DNA of 64,000 bases from Tolypeutes matacus (GCA_026826555.1 JAKSZT010054573.1:612308-676307), one strand, 5' to 3'. Counted from the stretch's first letter, positions 24,131 through 35,115 are shown. Notes: generated by a model from the letters alone, not told the origin. A program made the numbers and translations.

Positions 24131-24700
24131 AACCCACAGGATTCAGGGAGTCTTTGGGCCCCTAACATTGTAACCAGAATTTTTTTATCCCTGTAAAGCG
24201 TGGCATAACTTACCTCAGATTCTCAAAGGGATTTATAACCCTTAATAGGTAAGGATCGCTATGTACGCAATGTTTTACTTGAAGTTTATGGAAGAAAAGA
24301 GAGTAAAACTAAACAAGGAATAATTTGAGGTATGGTATCTTTCTAGATAATCGAAATGCCACAAGAAAGAGCTTTGAAGGAGGCAAAAAGGGATGTAGGG
24401 GAAGACGCAGACTCCATCTATCCAAGATTCCAGCTTTAAATAAAACAGAGCTTATATATATATGAAACAAGCTTTAAACGGCGAAATTTGGAGCTGGGTC
24501 TATTTTTCTATTCATTTAGCACTTCCAAATGAAAGGAAAATCAACACAGCTGAAACCCAGCTGAATTGCCAAGGAGACGAAATTCTGAGCCATTGGTTTC
24601 ACACCCTTTTCAGGCTTCCTGTTTCTACTCAAGGTCCTTGCATTATGAATTTTATAGCTATGAAGTCGGAAGACACTGGATTCCTCTAGGTTCTTGGCTA

Positions 24701-25173
24701 TGTCACATAAAAGAATTCAAGAACCTGCCAGTTTGTTTAGGCCAGTAAAAAGAGTTTATTGAGAAATGAGCGAAGAAAAAGGTCCCCACCCCAGGCCTGG
24801 CTGCATGCCACCCCCCGGGCAAAGAGGAGCCCCTGGGCTGAGGGGCTGCCCTTATTAAAGCCTCCCCTGGCCTCCCCCGGCCTCTCCCCTACCCAGGGCT
24901 GGGGAGGGGCCCCGCAGGTTGCTGTTCCCAGGCTGCCTTGCGCTCCCCACCCCTGAGCTCTTGGGGCGCCAATGGGGAGGCCTGTTTGGGGTTTCCCGGG
25001 GCTCCCTCTTGAGCCCAGGGTCTCGGCAGGGTCTGGCTTTGTTCTTAGCAGCAGCCTTCCCTCGGGGTTTCCGGGCAGGGCCTCATGGCCATGGTCTCTG
25101 CCAGGTCCCAGCTGTGACTCATCTTCCCTCCGTGCCTATACTAACCTGCCTCAGTTATTCACATTTCTTCTCA
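24701..25173 (-). mobile_element. Possible retroviral-type LTR, antisense, GC-rich
   Basis: Read on the minus strand, this looks like a promoter-like LTR: a GC-rich U3, a TATA-like 'CTTTAATAAG' at 24860-24851, then AATAAACTC with the polyA signal at 24760-24755, and an end in TGTGACA at 24701. Its GC content is well above its neighbours. I found no flanking duplication, so both edges are provisional. It could instead be another GC-rich repeat. Confidence 0.4.
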
Positions 25174-25189
25174 GAAAAAATTTAAGAAT

Positions 25190-25199
25190 CCCCCCCCCC
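25190..25199. repeat. Poly-C run (10 bases)
   Basis: A short C homopolymer just right of the putative LTR. Confidence 0.85.
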
Positions 25200-25349
25200 A
25201 AGTAATACAAATCGCCACTAGTCCTTGGAAGTGTGTTTCACTCTTAAAAAGAAAAAAAAGAGAAAGAAGCTTTGTTATTAGAGATGGAAAGGGCCATAGA
25301 GATAATTTAGTTAAATGCTCCCACTTTTTAAACATGCAGTTAAAATTTT

Positions 25350-26130
25350 ACTTATAGTAAAATCCATTCTTTGGGGTGTGGACTGTAGGTTTTGGCCCAC
25401 AGTCGTGATTCCAACCCCCCCCCAAATTTGTCTCCCCTTCTTTGTTAGCCTCTGGCAACTCATGGTCCATTCTTGTTTGCTCCACGATGCCATGCAGGTG
25501 GGGTGGTGCGGTGTGGAGCCCTGTGAGGCTGGCTGCTTCCCGCAGCAGCTGAGCTCTCCAGGTGGCTGTGTGTACCGGTGTGCCCCCTTCTGCAGAAACA
25601 CTGTTCCAGCCTCTGGCTGCGCTGCAGCTGGGCGCCGTTCGAGTTGCTGCTCTTTTTGGAGATTATGAAAAAAATGGCTGTGAACATTTGTGTGCAGGTT
25701 TTGGTGATGGAAGTTTTCCTTTCTCTTGAGTAAATATCTAGAAATCGTATTGCTGCATTTTATAGTAAGTGTTAACTTTTATCAGAAATTGCCAAACTGG
25801 TTTCTAAAGTGGTTGTACCATTTTGCTTTTTGTGTGCCAGCAATGTGTGAGTTCTACTTGCTCCAGATCCTCTCCAGCGTTCTGTATTGTCAGTTAAAAA
25901 TTAAAAAAAAATTTAGTCATTCTAATAGATACGTAGTGGTTTAATTTGTCTTTGCCTGATGGCTAATGATGTTGGCCATCTTTTTTAGGTGCTTGTTTCC
26001 TTATGGCTGAGTTTGAATATTCGTAATATATTCTGAATACATGTCCTTTGTCAGATATGTGATTTGCAGATATTTTCTCCCAGTCACTGTGGCCTGTCTT
26101 TTCTTTCTTAGTGGCAGCACTCCCCTTTTA
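25350..26130 (-). mobile_element. Old L1M 3' region, antisense
   Basis: Matches the reverse complement of the common L1M 3' tract: 'GAAATTGCCAAACTGGTTTC' near 25785, 'CCAGCAATGTGTGAGTTCTA' near 25838, 'GATGTTGGCCATCTTTTTTA' near 25968 and 'GATTTGCAGATATTTTCTCCC' near 26060. Diverged; no ORF2 remnant frame. Confidence 0.85.
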
Positions 26131-26399
26131 AATAAGAAGATACTGCAGCATGGACAGGTTTTGCTGGCTATGCCTTAAACTGACTGCTTGTACCATTGGT
26201 TAAGTCCCTTAATTTATTATGTACTTCTGCTTCTTGTCCTAAAAAAACAAGTGTGTGCAATGAGAATATTTCTGAGATTCTTTGCAGCCCGAATAGTCAA
26301 AGGGTCTGAGAGACTGACTTACGTTCACCACGTTAATTTGTGGCAGAGTCAGGCTTAAAACTTAGGCTGCCTCCCACTTGGTTGCCTTTGTTTTCAGGA

Positions 26400-27025
26400 G
26401 AATTATTCCTACTTCTTAAAATTTAGTTTTTTTAAAAATTAAGTAATATATTCACATGGTTCAAAATTCAAAAAGTATGCGAGACTATCCTGTGGAAAAA
26501 ACTTCCTTGGCACCCTGAACAAGGAATGCCTGTTGTTATTTCTCATGGTCTTTCTGGAGCTGTTTTAAAGATGTATAAACACATTTATATACGTGCTGTT
26601 GTGTGCCTGTGTTTCCTTTCTCTCCATTTTAGGTGAACTATATATGTCACAGCTTCCTTTTTCGTTTCTGATAGAAATGCACATCAAACCCATACAACTT
26701 TTTCAATTATTATGTTTGAGGTTGAGGATATTTTCATGGAACTAAAAGCCATTTGTCTTTCCTTTTCTATAAATTTTCTGTTCATATCTTCCCCAGTTTT
26801 TTTCCCCCATTGGTTTGCCAACCTTATATCTATGATCTGCTTATTTATTGGAGAAATTAACGTGATTTGTTGCAATTTTCCCCCAGTTTATGATTATCTT
26901 TTAAGTTTGCTTATTTTATTTGCCCTGAAAAGTTCTAATTTTTATTTGGTTGACTTCATCAGTCTTTTATCACTTTTGGCATTGGATCATAGTTGGAAGA
27001 GACTTCTCCAATTCAGTGTTTAAAG
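26400..27025 (-). mobile_element. Old L1M fragment, antisense, left part
   Basis: Includes an 'ATATTCACATGGTTCAAAATTC' block near 26450 typical of L1M 3' ends and an L1-like T-rich tract to about 27025. A composite element is inserted at 27037, and L1 sequence resumes after it at 27706, so the two halves belong together. Confidence 0.6.
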
Positions 27026-27251
27026 AAGAATTATCCATGCAATATTCTCGCTGTCCTGATTTTGTGATAATCAGGGTAGGCTAAACATTTGCTATCTTAG
27101 AAACCATGCATGTGTCCCCAACCTAGTTTTTCTCCCTAGGTCTGGTTTTTAGAATGCTGGTGATAAACTAAGCCTGATTTATTATATGACCATCCTGTAT
27201 GGGAACAGACTGTAACTTTGGGTATCTTTGGTCACCTTAAGAGATAAAGCA

Positions 27252-27350
27252 GGGGGAATGGATGTGACTCGGGTGGTTGGGCGCCTGTCTCCCATATGGA
27301 GGGACCTGGGTTCGATCCCTGGGACCTCCCAGTAAAAATAAAAAAAGAAA
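27252..27350 (+). mobile_element. DAS-like monomer inside composite copy 1
   Basis: Contains 'GGATGTGACTCGGGTGGTTG' (box A-like) and 'GGTTCGATCCCTGGGACC' (box B-like). It is close to the free-standing SINE at 50794-50896, which points to that subfamily as the source module. Confidence 0.85.
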
Positions 27351-27439
27351 AATATTTCAGGTGTTGGGCCACCAGGCCCCGCTTGCGGTTGCGCCACCAG
27401 GCCCCGTCCATGGGTGAGCCACCAGGGCCTGTGCGTGGG

Positions 27440-27449
27440 NNNNNNNNNN
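27440..27449. other. Assembly gap (10 N)
   Basis: The gap lies inside the VNTR of composite copy 1. Exactly 10 N is a placeholder of unknown true length. In copy 2 the corresponding part holds about 240 bp more of VNTR and about 290 bp of second-monomer region, so a similar amount may be missing here. Confidence 0.95.
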
Positions 27450-27705
27450 TAGGGGAGGAAGATACGGACTATAGTTAGTAGTAATACTTTGATGATGCTC
27501 TTCCATGATTTGTTAACAAATGTTTCACAACAATGCAGGGTGTTTGGCAGCAGGGCGGGGGGGGGGGTGATGTGTGGGAACCCTGTATGATGTTATGCAT
27601 GTTTGCTTTATAAGATCATGATGTTTACTGAACATTTATAGTTTATGTATGTTCATGTATGAATGGTATAATTCAATAAATTGCTTTTTAAAAAAAGAAT
27701 TATCC

Positions 27706-28245
27706 TATGGTTTCTTTGGTTTATCACTTCATTCTACATATTTAGATATATTTAAATATTTGCTCTATTAGGAAGTTATCCTGGCATAAGTTTTGAGACA
27801 TGGGTCCAAATATATTATTCCAGAAGGCAGCTCATTTGTTGCAACACTATTAAATAAACTATCTTTTCCCTGCTGATCTGAGTTACCATCTGTAGCATAG
27901 ACTGAATTCCCATTTTGTTGGGGGCAGTGGGTGGCTGGGCAGAGATGTCTATTTCTGAATTTTCTACTCTGTTCTATTGATCTAATATGTGCCAATAAGA
28001 TATTGTTAGATAGTAAGGTCTTATTTATGTTTTAATAAGCTATAGGCCTAATCTTCATTCATTACTCTTTTACTTTCTTCAGATTTTCCACCAGTATTTT
28101 ATTATAAAACTTTTCAAGCCTTCAGAAGTATTGGAAGAATTTGATGGTGAACACCCATTTACACATGGCATGGATTTCACTGTTAACATTTTACTTTACT
28201 TCCTTTAGCATCTATCTATCTATCCCTCTATCTATAATAATCCAT
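27706..28245 (-). mobile_element. Old L1M fragment, antisense, right part
   Basis: Continues the antisense L1 after the composite insertion: 'AAACTATCTTTTCCCTGCTG' near 27857 and 'TTCTACTCTGTTCTATTGATC' near 27961 are the usual L1M 3' blocks. It ends in a (TCTA)n stretch at 28209-28235. Confidence 0.8.
28209..28235. repeat. (ATCT)n short microsatellite
   Basis: Imperfect tetranucleotide repeat of about six units. Confidence 0.8.
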
Positions 28246-28249
28246 CTTT

Positions 28250-30060
28250 TTTTTGGGGGGGCGGTGATTTAAGAGTCACTTTATTTTTTTTTTTAATATA
28301 TTTTTTTAAATTTTTTAAAAGATACTTAGATTACATAAATGTTACACAAAAAATATAGGGATTCCCATATGCCCCACTCCCCACACCTCTCACACCCTCC
28401 CATGTAAACATCCTTCATTAGTGTGGCATATCATTGCAATCGATAAATGCATCCTGGGGCTTTGTCATTAAGCATGGACCATAGTTCACATTGTAGTCTA
28501 CACTCTCTCCCACACAGTTCTGCATGTTATGTGATGATATAAAAGGGCCTATGTCTGTCATTGCAGTGTCATTCAGGATGATTCCCAAGTCCCGAAAAAG
28601 CCCCCATATCACAACTGTTTTTCCCTCTCCCCATCCCCAGAGCCTCCAGTGGCCACTGGCTCCACATCAATGTTGTAATTTCTTCCATTGCTAGAATCAC
28701 AATATGTCTATAGTAGGATACCAGTAAGTCCACTCTAGTCCATAGTTCATTCCCCAATCCTGAGGATTCTGGGATGGTGATGTCCACTCCACTTCTAATT
28801 GAGAGGGGCTTATATCCCATGGGGAATATGGATAGGACTATCTTGCTTGCAGTTGCTGACTCTTTCTGTTCCTTGGGATGGTCGTTGTCCATCATCATCT
28901 CCTTGTTAGTTGTCCTGGGTGAGTCCAATGAGCTGTAGAGTAGGTGTTGCAACTCCGCTGAGGTTCCGGGCCCAGCTGGCACATGGACAGTCCAAAGACT
29001 CAAGTCTCTGGGACGTATACCTACAAACTCCAGTACCAAGTATAGGTTTAAATAGAAGGGACAGATGAATCATGTGTAGAGAAGCCATAATTGAGTCCAA
29101 CTCTGTCACTCTCAGGAGCACAAACTCCAAAGTAGGGCCCACTGGCAAGGCTCCAAACTCCGGAGCTCTCTGCCCTGATCATAGGACCTGGGTGTCTCCA
29201 GAGCCCTCAGGAGCCCCACTATTTGGCGTAGTATCCACTTTGATAGTCTATGAGATATTGCTGAGATGTGCATAAGCGTTACCTCTGGGATGACCTCCCG
29301 ACTCACTTTGAAGTCACTTAGCCATATAAACTCATTTGTCTTTACCTTTTCCCCCTTTTATTCAAAGTCTTTTTCCAGTTGCATTGCTAGTTGGTTCTTG
29401 GTAGTAATCCCTTGGTGCAAGGGAGGCTCATCCTCAGGAGTCATGTCCCATGGTGGGGGGAAGGTAATGTATTTATATGCTGTTTGGCTTAGAGAGAGGC
29501 CACATTTGAGCAACAAGGAGGCTATCAGGAGGCAACTCTTAAGTACCACACAACAACAGGCTGAGTTTCAATTTCAAGAGCAAAGGCTCATAAGCATAGT
29601 CATCAATATCAGCCAGTGATTGCCTCTGCACTTGGGGGACTGTGGCTGCTCCGTTAGAGAATGTGGTACAGCTCTCCAGGATAGGAATTCAATATTCTCT
29701 CTGTTATTGTGTGAGTCTCCACCCACTGTGACAATGCCCTGTGAACATTTGAACATTGAATATTTATATACCTTATATGTATGCCCTGGTGAACATCCTC
29801 CCATGTGTCCCCCATTACTCACACCCCACACCAGTGGTCCTCCCTTGTCCCAGTTGTAACCCTTCTGTGATCCAAAGCTTCTTCAAAAATGAAGCCATTA
29901 AAATAGCCAAATACAATTAATAGGAAAATGAAATAACAAGTTTAAATATAAGAAATATGATACATAAAAATAAAAAGAAAATTAAAACATTGGGATATTA
30001 AAAAATAATGAGAAATATTAAAAAAAAATTTTTTTTGACATTTTGCCTTTCTACAGTGGC
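28250..30060 (-). mobile_element. Young armadillo-type L1, 3' portion, antisense
   Basis: The left edge is T-rich (28279-28316, polyA on the minus strand) and is followed by the 3'UTR block shared with 1034-1435. It continues for about 1.8 kb, with 'CCTCCAGTGGCCACTGGCTC' near 28640, 'GGGATGGTGATGTCCACTCC' near 28771, 'GCCATATAAACTCATTTGTC' near 29321 and 'GATCCAAAGCTTCTTCAAAAA' near 29869. A 156-codon frame (28569-29039, minus, sense for the element) lies in it but matches neither ORF1 nor ORF2 as I know them. The element is 5'-truncated. Confidence 0.75.
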
Positions 30061-30476
30061 ATTTTCTTCCATTTATTCCCCAGTGTCTTACTATTTTCAT
30101 TTTGTTTTCTAAGAAGTTTTAGGTCACAGTAAAGTCACATACAGAATACAGGGGACTCTCATATACCTAACATCCTCCCCCTTTACTCCCCCCCATATTA
30201 ATAACTTTTTATATGTGGATGGCACCTTTATTATAACTGATATACACATAGTGAAACATAGCAGCAAACATGGTCAATGGTTTACATTATGGTTTACATT
30301 TTAAACCATACATTTTTACAAATTTTGATATTTAACATCGTCTGTGTCCATGTTTGGTTAATTGCAAAGCTTCATTCTTTAGCGGATGGCTTCTTTTGCC
30401 AAGAATAATATTTTTGAGATTCATACATGTTGCGTGTTTTGGTAGTTTGCTTTTTATTGATGAGGACTATTTTATT

Positions 30477-30667
30477 TATTTATTTATTTATTTTTAAAAG
30501 GTTTTATTTATTTATTCATTTATCCCCCCCTTGCTGCTTGCGCTTGCTGGGTCAGCTAACCACGCCGTGTGGGCGGGCTTGCCTTCACCAGGAGGCCCCG
30601 GGAACCGAACCCGGGGCCTCCCATATGGTAAACGGGAGCCCTACTGATTGAGCCACAGCCGCTTCCC
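30477..30667 (-). mobile_element. DAS-III-type SINE, antisense, complete
   Basis: The reverse complement of the 18041 and 21164 family: a T/A-rich left end (tail), 'GCTAACCACGCCGTGTGGGC' near 30555, 'GGAACCGAACCCGGGGCC' near 30601 and the head 'AGCCACAGCCGCTTCCC' at the right. A perfect 14-bp duplication AGGACTATTTTATT lies at 30463-30476 and 30668-30681. Confidence 0.95.
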
Positions 30668-30890
30668 AGGACTATTTTATTGTATGAATATACCTTATTT
30701 GTTTTATCCTTTCTCCTATTAACTGAAACTTGGGCTGTTTGTAGGCGTTGGCAATTATGACTAAAGCTGCTATGAATACTCTTACATGGTGGTTCCTTTT
30801 TCATTGTGGAGGGCTAAAAAGTAAATATCCTTGAATGGAATTGCTGGGTCAGAGGGTAGGTTTTTAGTTTAAGAAACTACAGTGATTATA

Positions 30891-31088
30891 GGGAGTGGAT
30901 GTAGCTCAAGTGGTTGAGCACCTGCTTCCCATGTATGAGGTCCTCGGTTCAATCCCCCGAGCCTCCTAAAAACAAACAAACGAAAAAACCAACTGTCATT
31001 GGGGAGTGGATGTAGCTCAGTGGTTGAGTCCTTATTTCCCATGTATGAGGTCCTGGGTTCAATTCCCAGTACCTCCTAAAAAAAAAAA
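30891..31088 (+). mobile_element. DAS-I-type dimeric SINE
   Basis: Two monomers, each 'GGAGTGGATGTAGCTCA..' to 'CCTCCTAAAAA', at about 30892-30969 and 31011-31088, joined by a short A-rich linker. The single flanking repeat AGTGATT (30881-30887, 31089-31095) encloses both, so they moved as one unit. The linker recurs in the dimer at 48950-49163. Confidence 0.9.
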
Positions 31089-31560
31089 AGTGATTGCACC
31101 ATTTTGCACTTCCAGCAACATGTGGGAGAGAGTTCAGTTGCTCTAGTTCTTCAACATCATTTGGTATTGTCAATCTTTTTAATTTTCATCATTCCGGTGG
31201 GTATATGTTGGTATTGTCATGTGGATTTGTTTTGCGTTTTCCTGATGGCTGATAAGGTTGAGTACTTTTTCGGGTGCTTATTGGCCACTTGAATATCTTT
31301 TAATATGAAGTGTCTATTCAAATTTATGCCCGTTTTTATTGAGTTATTTTCATTTTATAATTATTTCAGATTTTTGCTGGCTGTTCTTGTTTATCTATTT
31401 TTCGCTATGCTATTTAGTATTAACGTGCCTAATTCCTTAAAAAATCCTTTGGGAATTTTACTGGAACTGTGTTAAAATATAGATTAATTTAGGGGTAATC
31501 ATGTTCTGATGTTGAGTCTTCATACTCAACAACTTGGGATGCCTTTTATATATTTAAATA

Positions 31561-33059
31561 ATCATTCATTAATGTTCATGGAAAGTATGAGAAACTCATT
31601 ATCTGTTACTTATTTTCTATAATCAAAGCTTTCCCCTGTGGTTTCAGGGGCAGCTTGCGTATCATAGTAATATGGTCAGAATTCCATTACAACTGAAATT
31701 AGGGTGAGCTTGGGAGAGGCTTACTCTTTCCACACATGTGGTGGACTTCTGGCCGAGATTTCAGTCACAAATTGATCATGATTGTGTATGCATCTCCAGT
31801 ATTCAATTACTTTCCTAGAGAGAGGTTTGAGAAGACTCAAAGCCCTGTATTTTGTATTTTCCTTCATGGAATTAACATAGCTCTTTGTTGAAAACTGAGA
31901 AATTTTCTTTCCCTTCCATGTATAGATAGTAGTTTCTTAACTATGACTCTAAGTCATGTTTTAAAGTCATTCCAAAGAAATAGGATTGGAATTATAGGGA
32001 GGAGAAGTCTTCAGCCTGGACTTACAAAGAGCCAGGCCCCAGGAAATATGTTGACTGAGATTTGAAGTTTACCATGAAAAAATATCCCCCCCCCACTACT
32101 TTAATCATCATAACATTTTATTTTAAAGGATTTTGATAGACTGTCTTCAAGAAGCCCTCATTATAATGTAAACACATCTAGAGCATGACATTTTAAACTT
32201 ATATGGGTCATTTCAACTTAGTGGGTATTAGGTTGACTTGCCAAGGGTCCGTGTTAATAGGAGTTGAGTACCCAGGATCTAAGCAAGTGGGCAATGACTC
32301 TGAGGGACAGGAAGGGTAGACTAAATGTAATGATTCACACATTATCCTCACCATACCGGGCACATGTGACCATGCTAGAAAATAGGGTTTCCTTTCAACT
32401 CAAGGCCGCCCATGGCTTTTGGGCTAGCCCGGGCTTCGGTACCAACTAATTCATCTATCAGGGCAGAAAGAAAGAGGGTCAGAGAAGTTGGGGAGGAAAT
32501 GAAGGTTTGAATAAATGAAATGTGCCTGAACTAGACCAGAGAATGGAGCAGGGCAGGAGAGAAACAATGACCTATGGGGCTATTAAATAAAATCAGACCC
32601 TCTTTATCCATATGGATCCTGTCTCCTGTGAGTAGACATAGTCCTTCATCTCCTCTTCTCTGTCTCCCTCCCTCCCTCCCTCTTTCTCCCTCCCTCTCTC
32701 TCTGAGATAATTGCTAACTTTGTAGCTTTGACTTTCTCCACTCAGTGCAAGTCTGCACAGTTCCAGTTCCAGGACAAAAGCATGGAATGTTGGGATGAAA
32801 GCAAGTTTAGGAGAGAAGGCACTCACGTTCTTGGCCCCACTCCAGCATGAAGTGGCCAAGCAACCTCGGAAGAGCTCCTTGACTTTCTGTAGAGTGCAGC
32901 TCAATGTGCACCCCTGTCTAGCTCATAGGTGGTTGTAGTGCGGCTATACACTTGTAGGGAATAATAGGCAATGTGGTGTAGATATCAGTCTGACCCCCAT
33001 ATTTATAGCTCATTTCTCAGAATCGTCATCCCAGCTTTAATAGTCGTCTACCTATCATC
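31561..33059. other. No recognised gene; pyrimidine-rich tract
   Basis: Holds a 40-bp (CCCT)n/(CT)n tract at 32664-32703. Otherwise no element or exon was recognised. A 103-codon minus frame (32593-32904) runs through the simple repeat and is not credible as a gene. Confidence 0.5.
32664..32703. repeat. (TCCC)n / (CT)n pyrimidine tract
   Basis: Homopyrimidine simple sequence with a CCCT period that ends in CT alternation. Confidence 0.9.
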
Positions 33060-33600
33060 ACAAAGTTAATGCCCCCCAACATTCAGAATTATAGCTGTGC
33101 ATGCTTCCTCTCCCAGTTGCTCAAATGCAAAATTACAGCCCTCTTTCTTCTTTCCTTCTGATTTGGCCAGGCATCTTCTCTTCCAGGCTCACAGCCACCA
33201 CCTGGGGAGTCCATGACTTCATAGTTGGGCTAATACACATTCTCCTGTCATTTCTTCCTTCTCGAATCCATCTCATGTGCAGGCCTAAAATACTGTTTTC
33301 CTCACATCTCTCTTTTTCCATAGCATTCCCTGGCTCCTTGTTGCCTATAAAATAAAGTTCCAAGTTCTTATCCTGGTTTTAAACACCTGACAAAAAGAAG
33401 TTTGCCTCAGTACTTAACTCTTCCCAACATGAGTGCAGAACCTGAGCCAGTCAACTCTTGTTGTCTCAGTCACAAACTCCATACTTATTTCCAGCTCTGA
33501 GCATCAGCTTTTTCTGCTTCTCCTTCCTGGAAAAAACTCTTCAACAGTATGTCACTGTTCAAGTCATGCCCTTCCATGATTCTAATTTTGACTCTGACCT
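33060..33600 (-). mobile_element. L2 LINE fragment, antisense (probable)
   Basis: Blocks such as 'GCATTCCCTGGCTCCTTG' then 'ATAAAATAAAGTTCCAAGTTC' near 33345, and later 'CTTCTCCTTCCTGG', follow the order of antisense L2. It is strongly diverged and lacks a usable reading frame. Confidence 0.45.
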
Positions 33601-34172
33601 CTCATTTGGAATATCACCATTCATTGTCTTGAATTGCTATTTAAAAATTTCATGTTTGTTCTGTTTTTTCGAGTGGATTCTTAAGAAAGAACCTGCAGCT
33701 TTTGCTGTACTCCGTGGCTCTGTCTCTGTTGTAGTATGTGTAGAGGGTTGCGAGTCTGATGAATGATCAATTTAACAGACTTGTTTAATATTTCAGATTC
33801 TCAGACTCATTCTTTCTAATAAGCAAGACATAGTGCCCACCCCTTCCTCAAAATATTTGCCTGCAGTTGAAAGTCTCCCTGTTAATCATTTAGCTTTTTA
33901 ATCTGTTATTTCTTGGAACATTCTTGCTAATGAATCAATTCCAAACCATTTGAACACAAAGGAAAATACATTTCTATGACTGTTCCATACATTTTTTCAT
34001 CTCAGCCCAGTTTTGTAATTGACACAAATAGGGAACGTTCCTCTTGCAGCTCATGTATATCTGACCTGATTAAATAACTTGGCACTTACAGTCACCTTAG
34101 AGGAATAGAGCACTGGGTGCTTTTGGAATTGAAACTTACTTTGAGAGAGCCACGTAGTGACATGTGGCATGG

Positions 34173-34739
34173 TGTGGCAGTTTGGGATTATTTATGAATC
34201 CCCAAAAAAGAAAGATTATGTTTGTAAACTAATCTGTTCCTCTGGGTGTGATACCCTTTGAATGTATTGAATTCAAAGGATTTAGGTTTACTTGATAAAA
34301 TCAGTTTAGGGCCTTTGATTTGACCACATCAGTAAGGTGTGACTCAGGTTGAGTCCCCGCCCCCTTGGTGGGCCTGTCTAAATGGACACTCACTCAAGAA
34401 GACACACGTGAAGAGAGAGAGCTGTCAGTTTTGATCCTGGGGCCCCAGGGAGAGATGAGCCATTTGGCTAATAGTTTGCAGCTGATACAGGAAGCCCGGA
34501 AAGACACAAGCCCTGTGCCAAGAAAGAGGACTGGAAGCTGGGAGGGAAAGGAGAGGCCAGGCAGAGATCAACGACCATCTTGCTTCAACATGTGGCACCT
34601 GACTTTGGTGAGAAAGCAGCCATGACTTGGATTCCTTACAGCCTTGTAACTGTGAGATTTTATCACACATAAATACCCTTTATAAAAGCCAACGGATTTC
34701 TCGTACTTTGCATCAGCACTCCTCTAGCAGGCTAATACA
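34173..34739 (+). mobile_element. Solo LTR, ERVL/MaLR-type
   Basis: Starts TGTGGCAG and ends TAATACA, with a perfect 5-bp duplication CATGG at 34168-34172 and 34740-34744. Five-base duplications and TG..CA ends fit the ERV3 (ERVL/MaLR) group. The 3' part has an 'ACATAAATACCCTTTATAAAA' polyadenylation-like region near 34667. It shares 'CAACATGTGGCA' and 'GACTTTGGTGAGA' with the LTR at 45926, so both are one family. There is no internal region or coding sequence. Confidence 0.9.
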
Positions 34740-35115
34740 CATGGATAGAGATAGCATGCCATCAAGGAGAGAGGAGGAATCTCAAGTCCAGGATTGTCTG
34801 AACAGGAATTCAATGCAAGCCACATACACAATTTTAACTGTTGCAGCCTTATTTTAAAAAATTAAAAAGGAAGAGATTAAATTAATTTTAATAATATATT
34901 TTAATTAACCCAATATAGCCAAAATATTTCCTATCTAATGAAGTTTCATTTCTATGTCTAATCACTATGAAATACTGATATGCTCTGCTTTGTTCAGACT
35001 AAGGCTTTGAAGTGCATCTCCATTTGGACTCACCACTTTTCAGGGGCTTCATAACCACAGCCATCTAGCATGTAAGCAGCACAGTTGAAGAAATCACATG
35101 TACTTTTCTGTTAGG

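Larger units (their letters stand above)
27037..27694 (+). mobile_element. Composite retroelement, copy 1 (SVA-like plan), interrupted by a gap
   Basis: Order: a 5' module (27037-27251) with no known relative but about 93 percent identical by eye to 44767-44983; a DAS-like monomer (27252-27350); the start of the GC-rich VNTR (27358-27439); a 10-N gap; a 3' module (27450-27694) resembling an L1 3'UTR end, closing with AATAAA at 27676 and a short polyA. The direct repeat AAGAATTATCC lies at 27026-27036 and 27695-27705, so the whole unit inserted at once, probably by L1 machinery. Compared with copy 2, most of the VNTR and the second monomer are missing at the gap. Confidence 0.85.
30070..31560 (-). 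mobile_element. Old L1M 3' region, antisense, with SINE inserts
   Basis: Shows the standard order: 'CAGTAAAGTCACATACAGAA' near 30128, 'GGAATTGCTGGGTCAGAGGG' near 30837, 'CACCATTTTGCACTTCCAGC' near 31098, 'GTACTTTTTCGGGTGCTTATTGG' near 31262. A SINE at 30477-30667 and a dimeric SINE at 30891-31088 split it, so both are younger. Confidence 0.85.

Noticed and set aside
24851..24860. An RNA polymerase II promoter of a cellular gene
   Set aside because: The TATA-like string is in a probable LTR and no exon follows.
27037..27694. Segmental duplication between 27 kb and 45 kb
   Set aside because: Similarity stops at the target duplications; the flanks are unrelated (old L1 on one side, unassigned sequence on the other).
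30891..31088. CRISPR-like spaced repeats (two similar 78-bp units)
   Set aside because: These are SINE monomers in a mammalian genome; the units are tRNA-like and end in A-rich tails.
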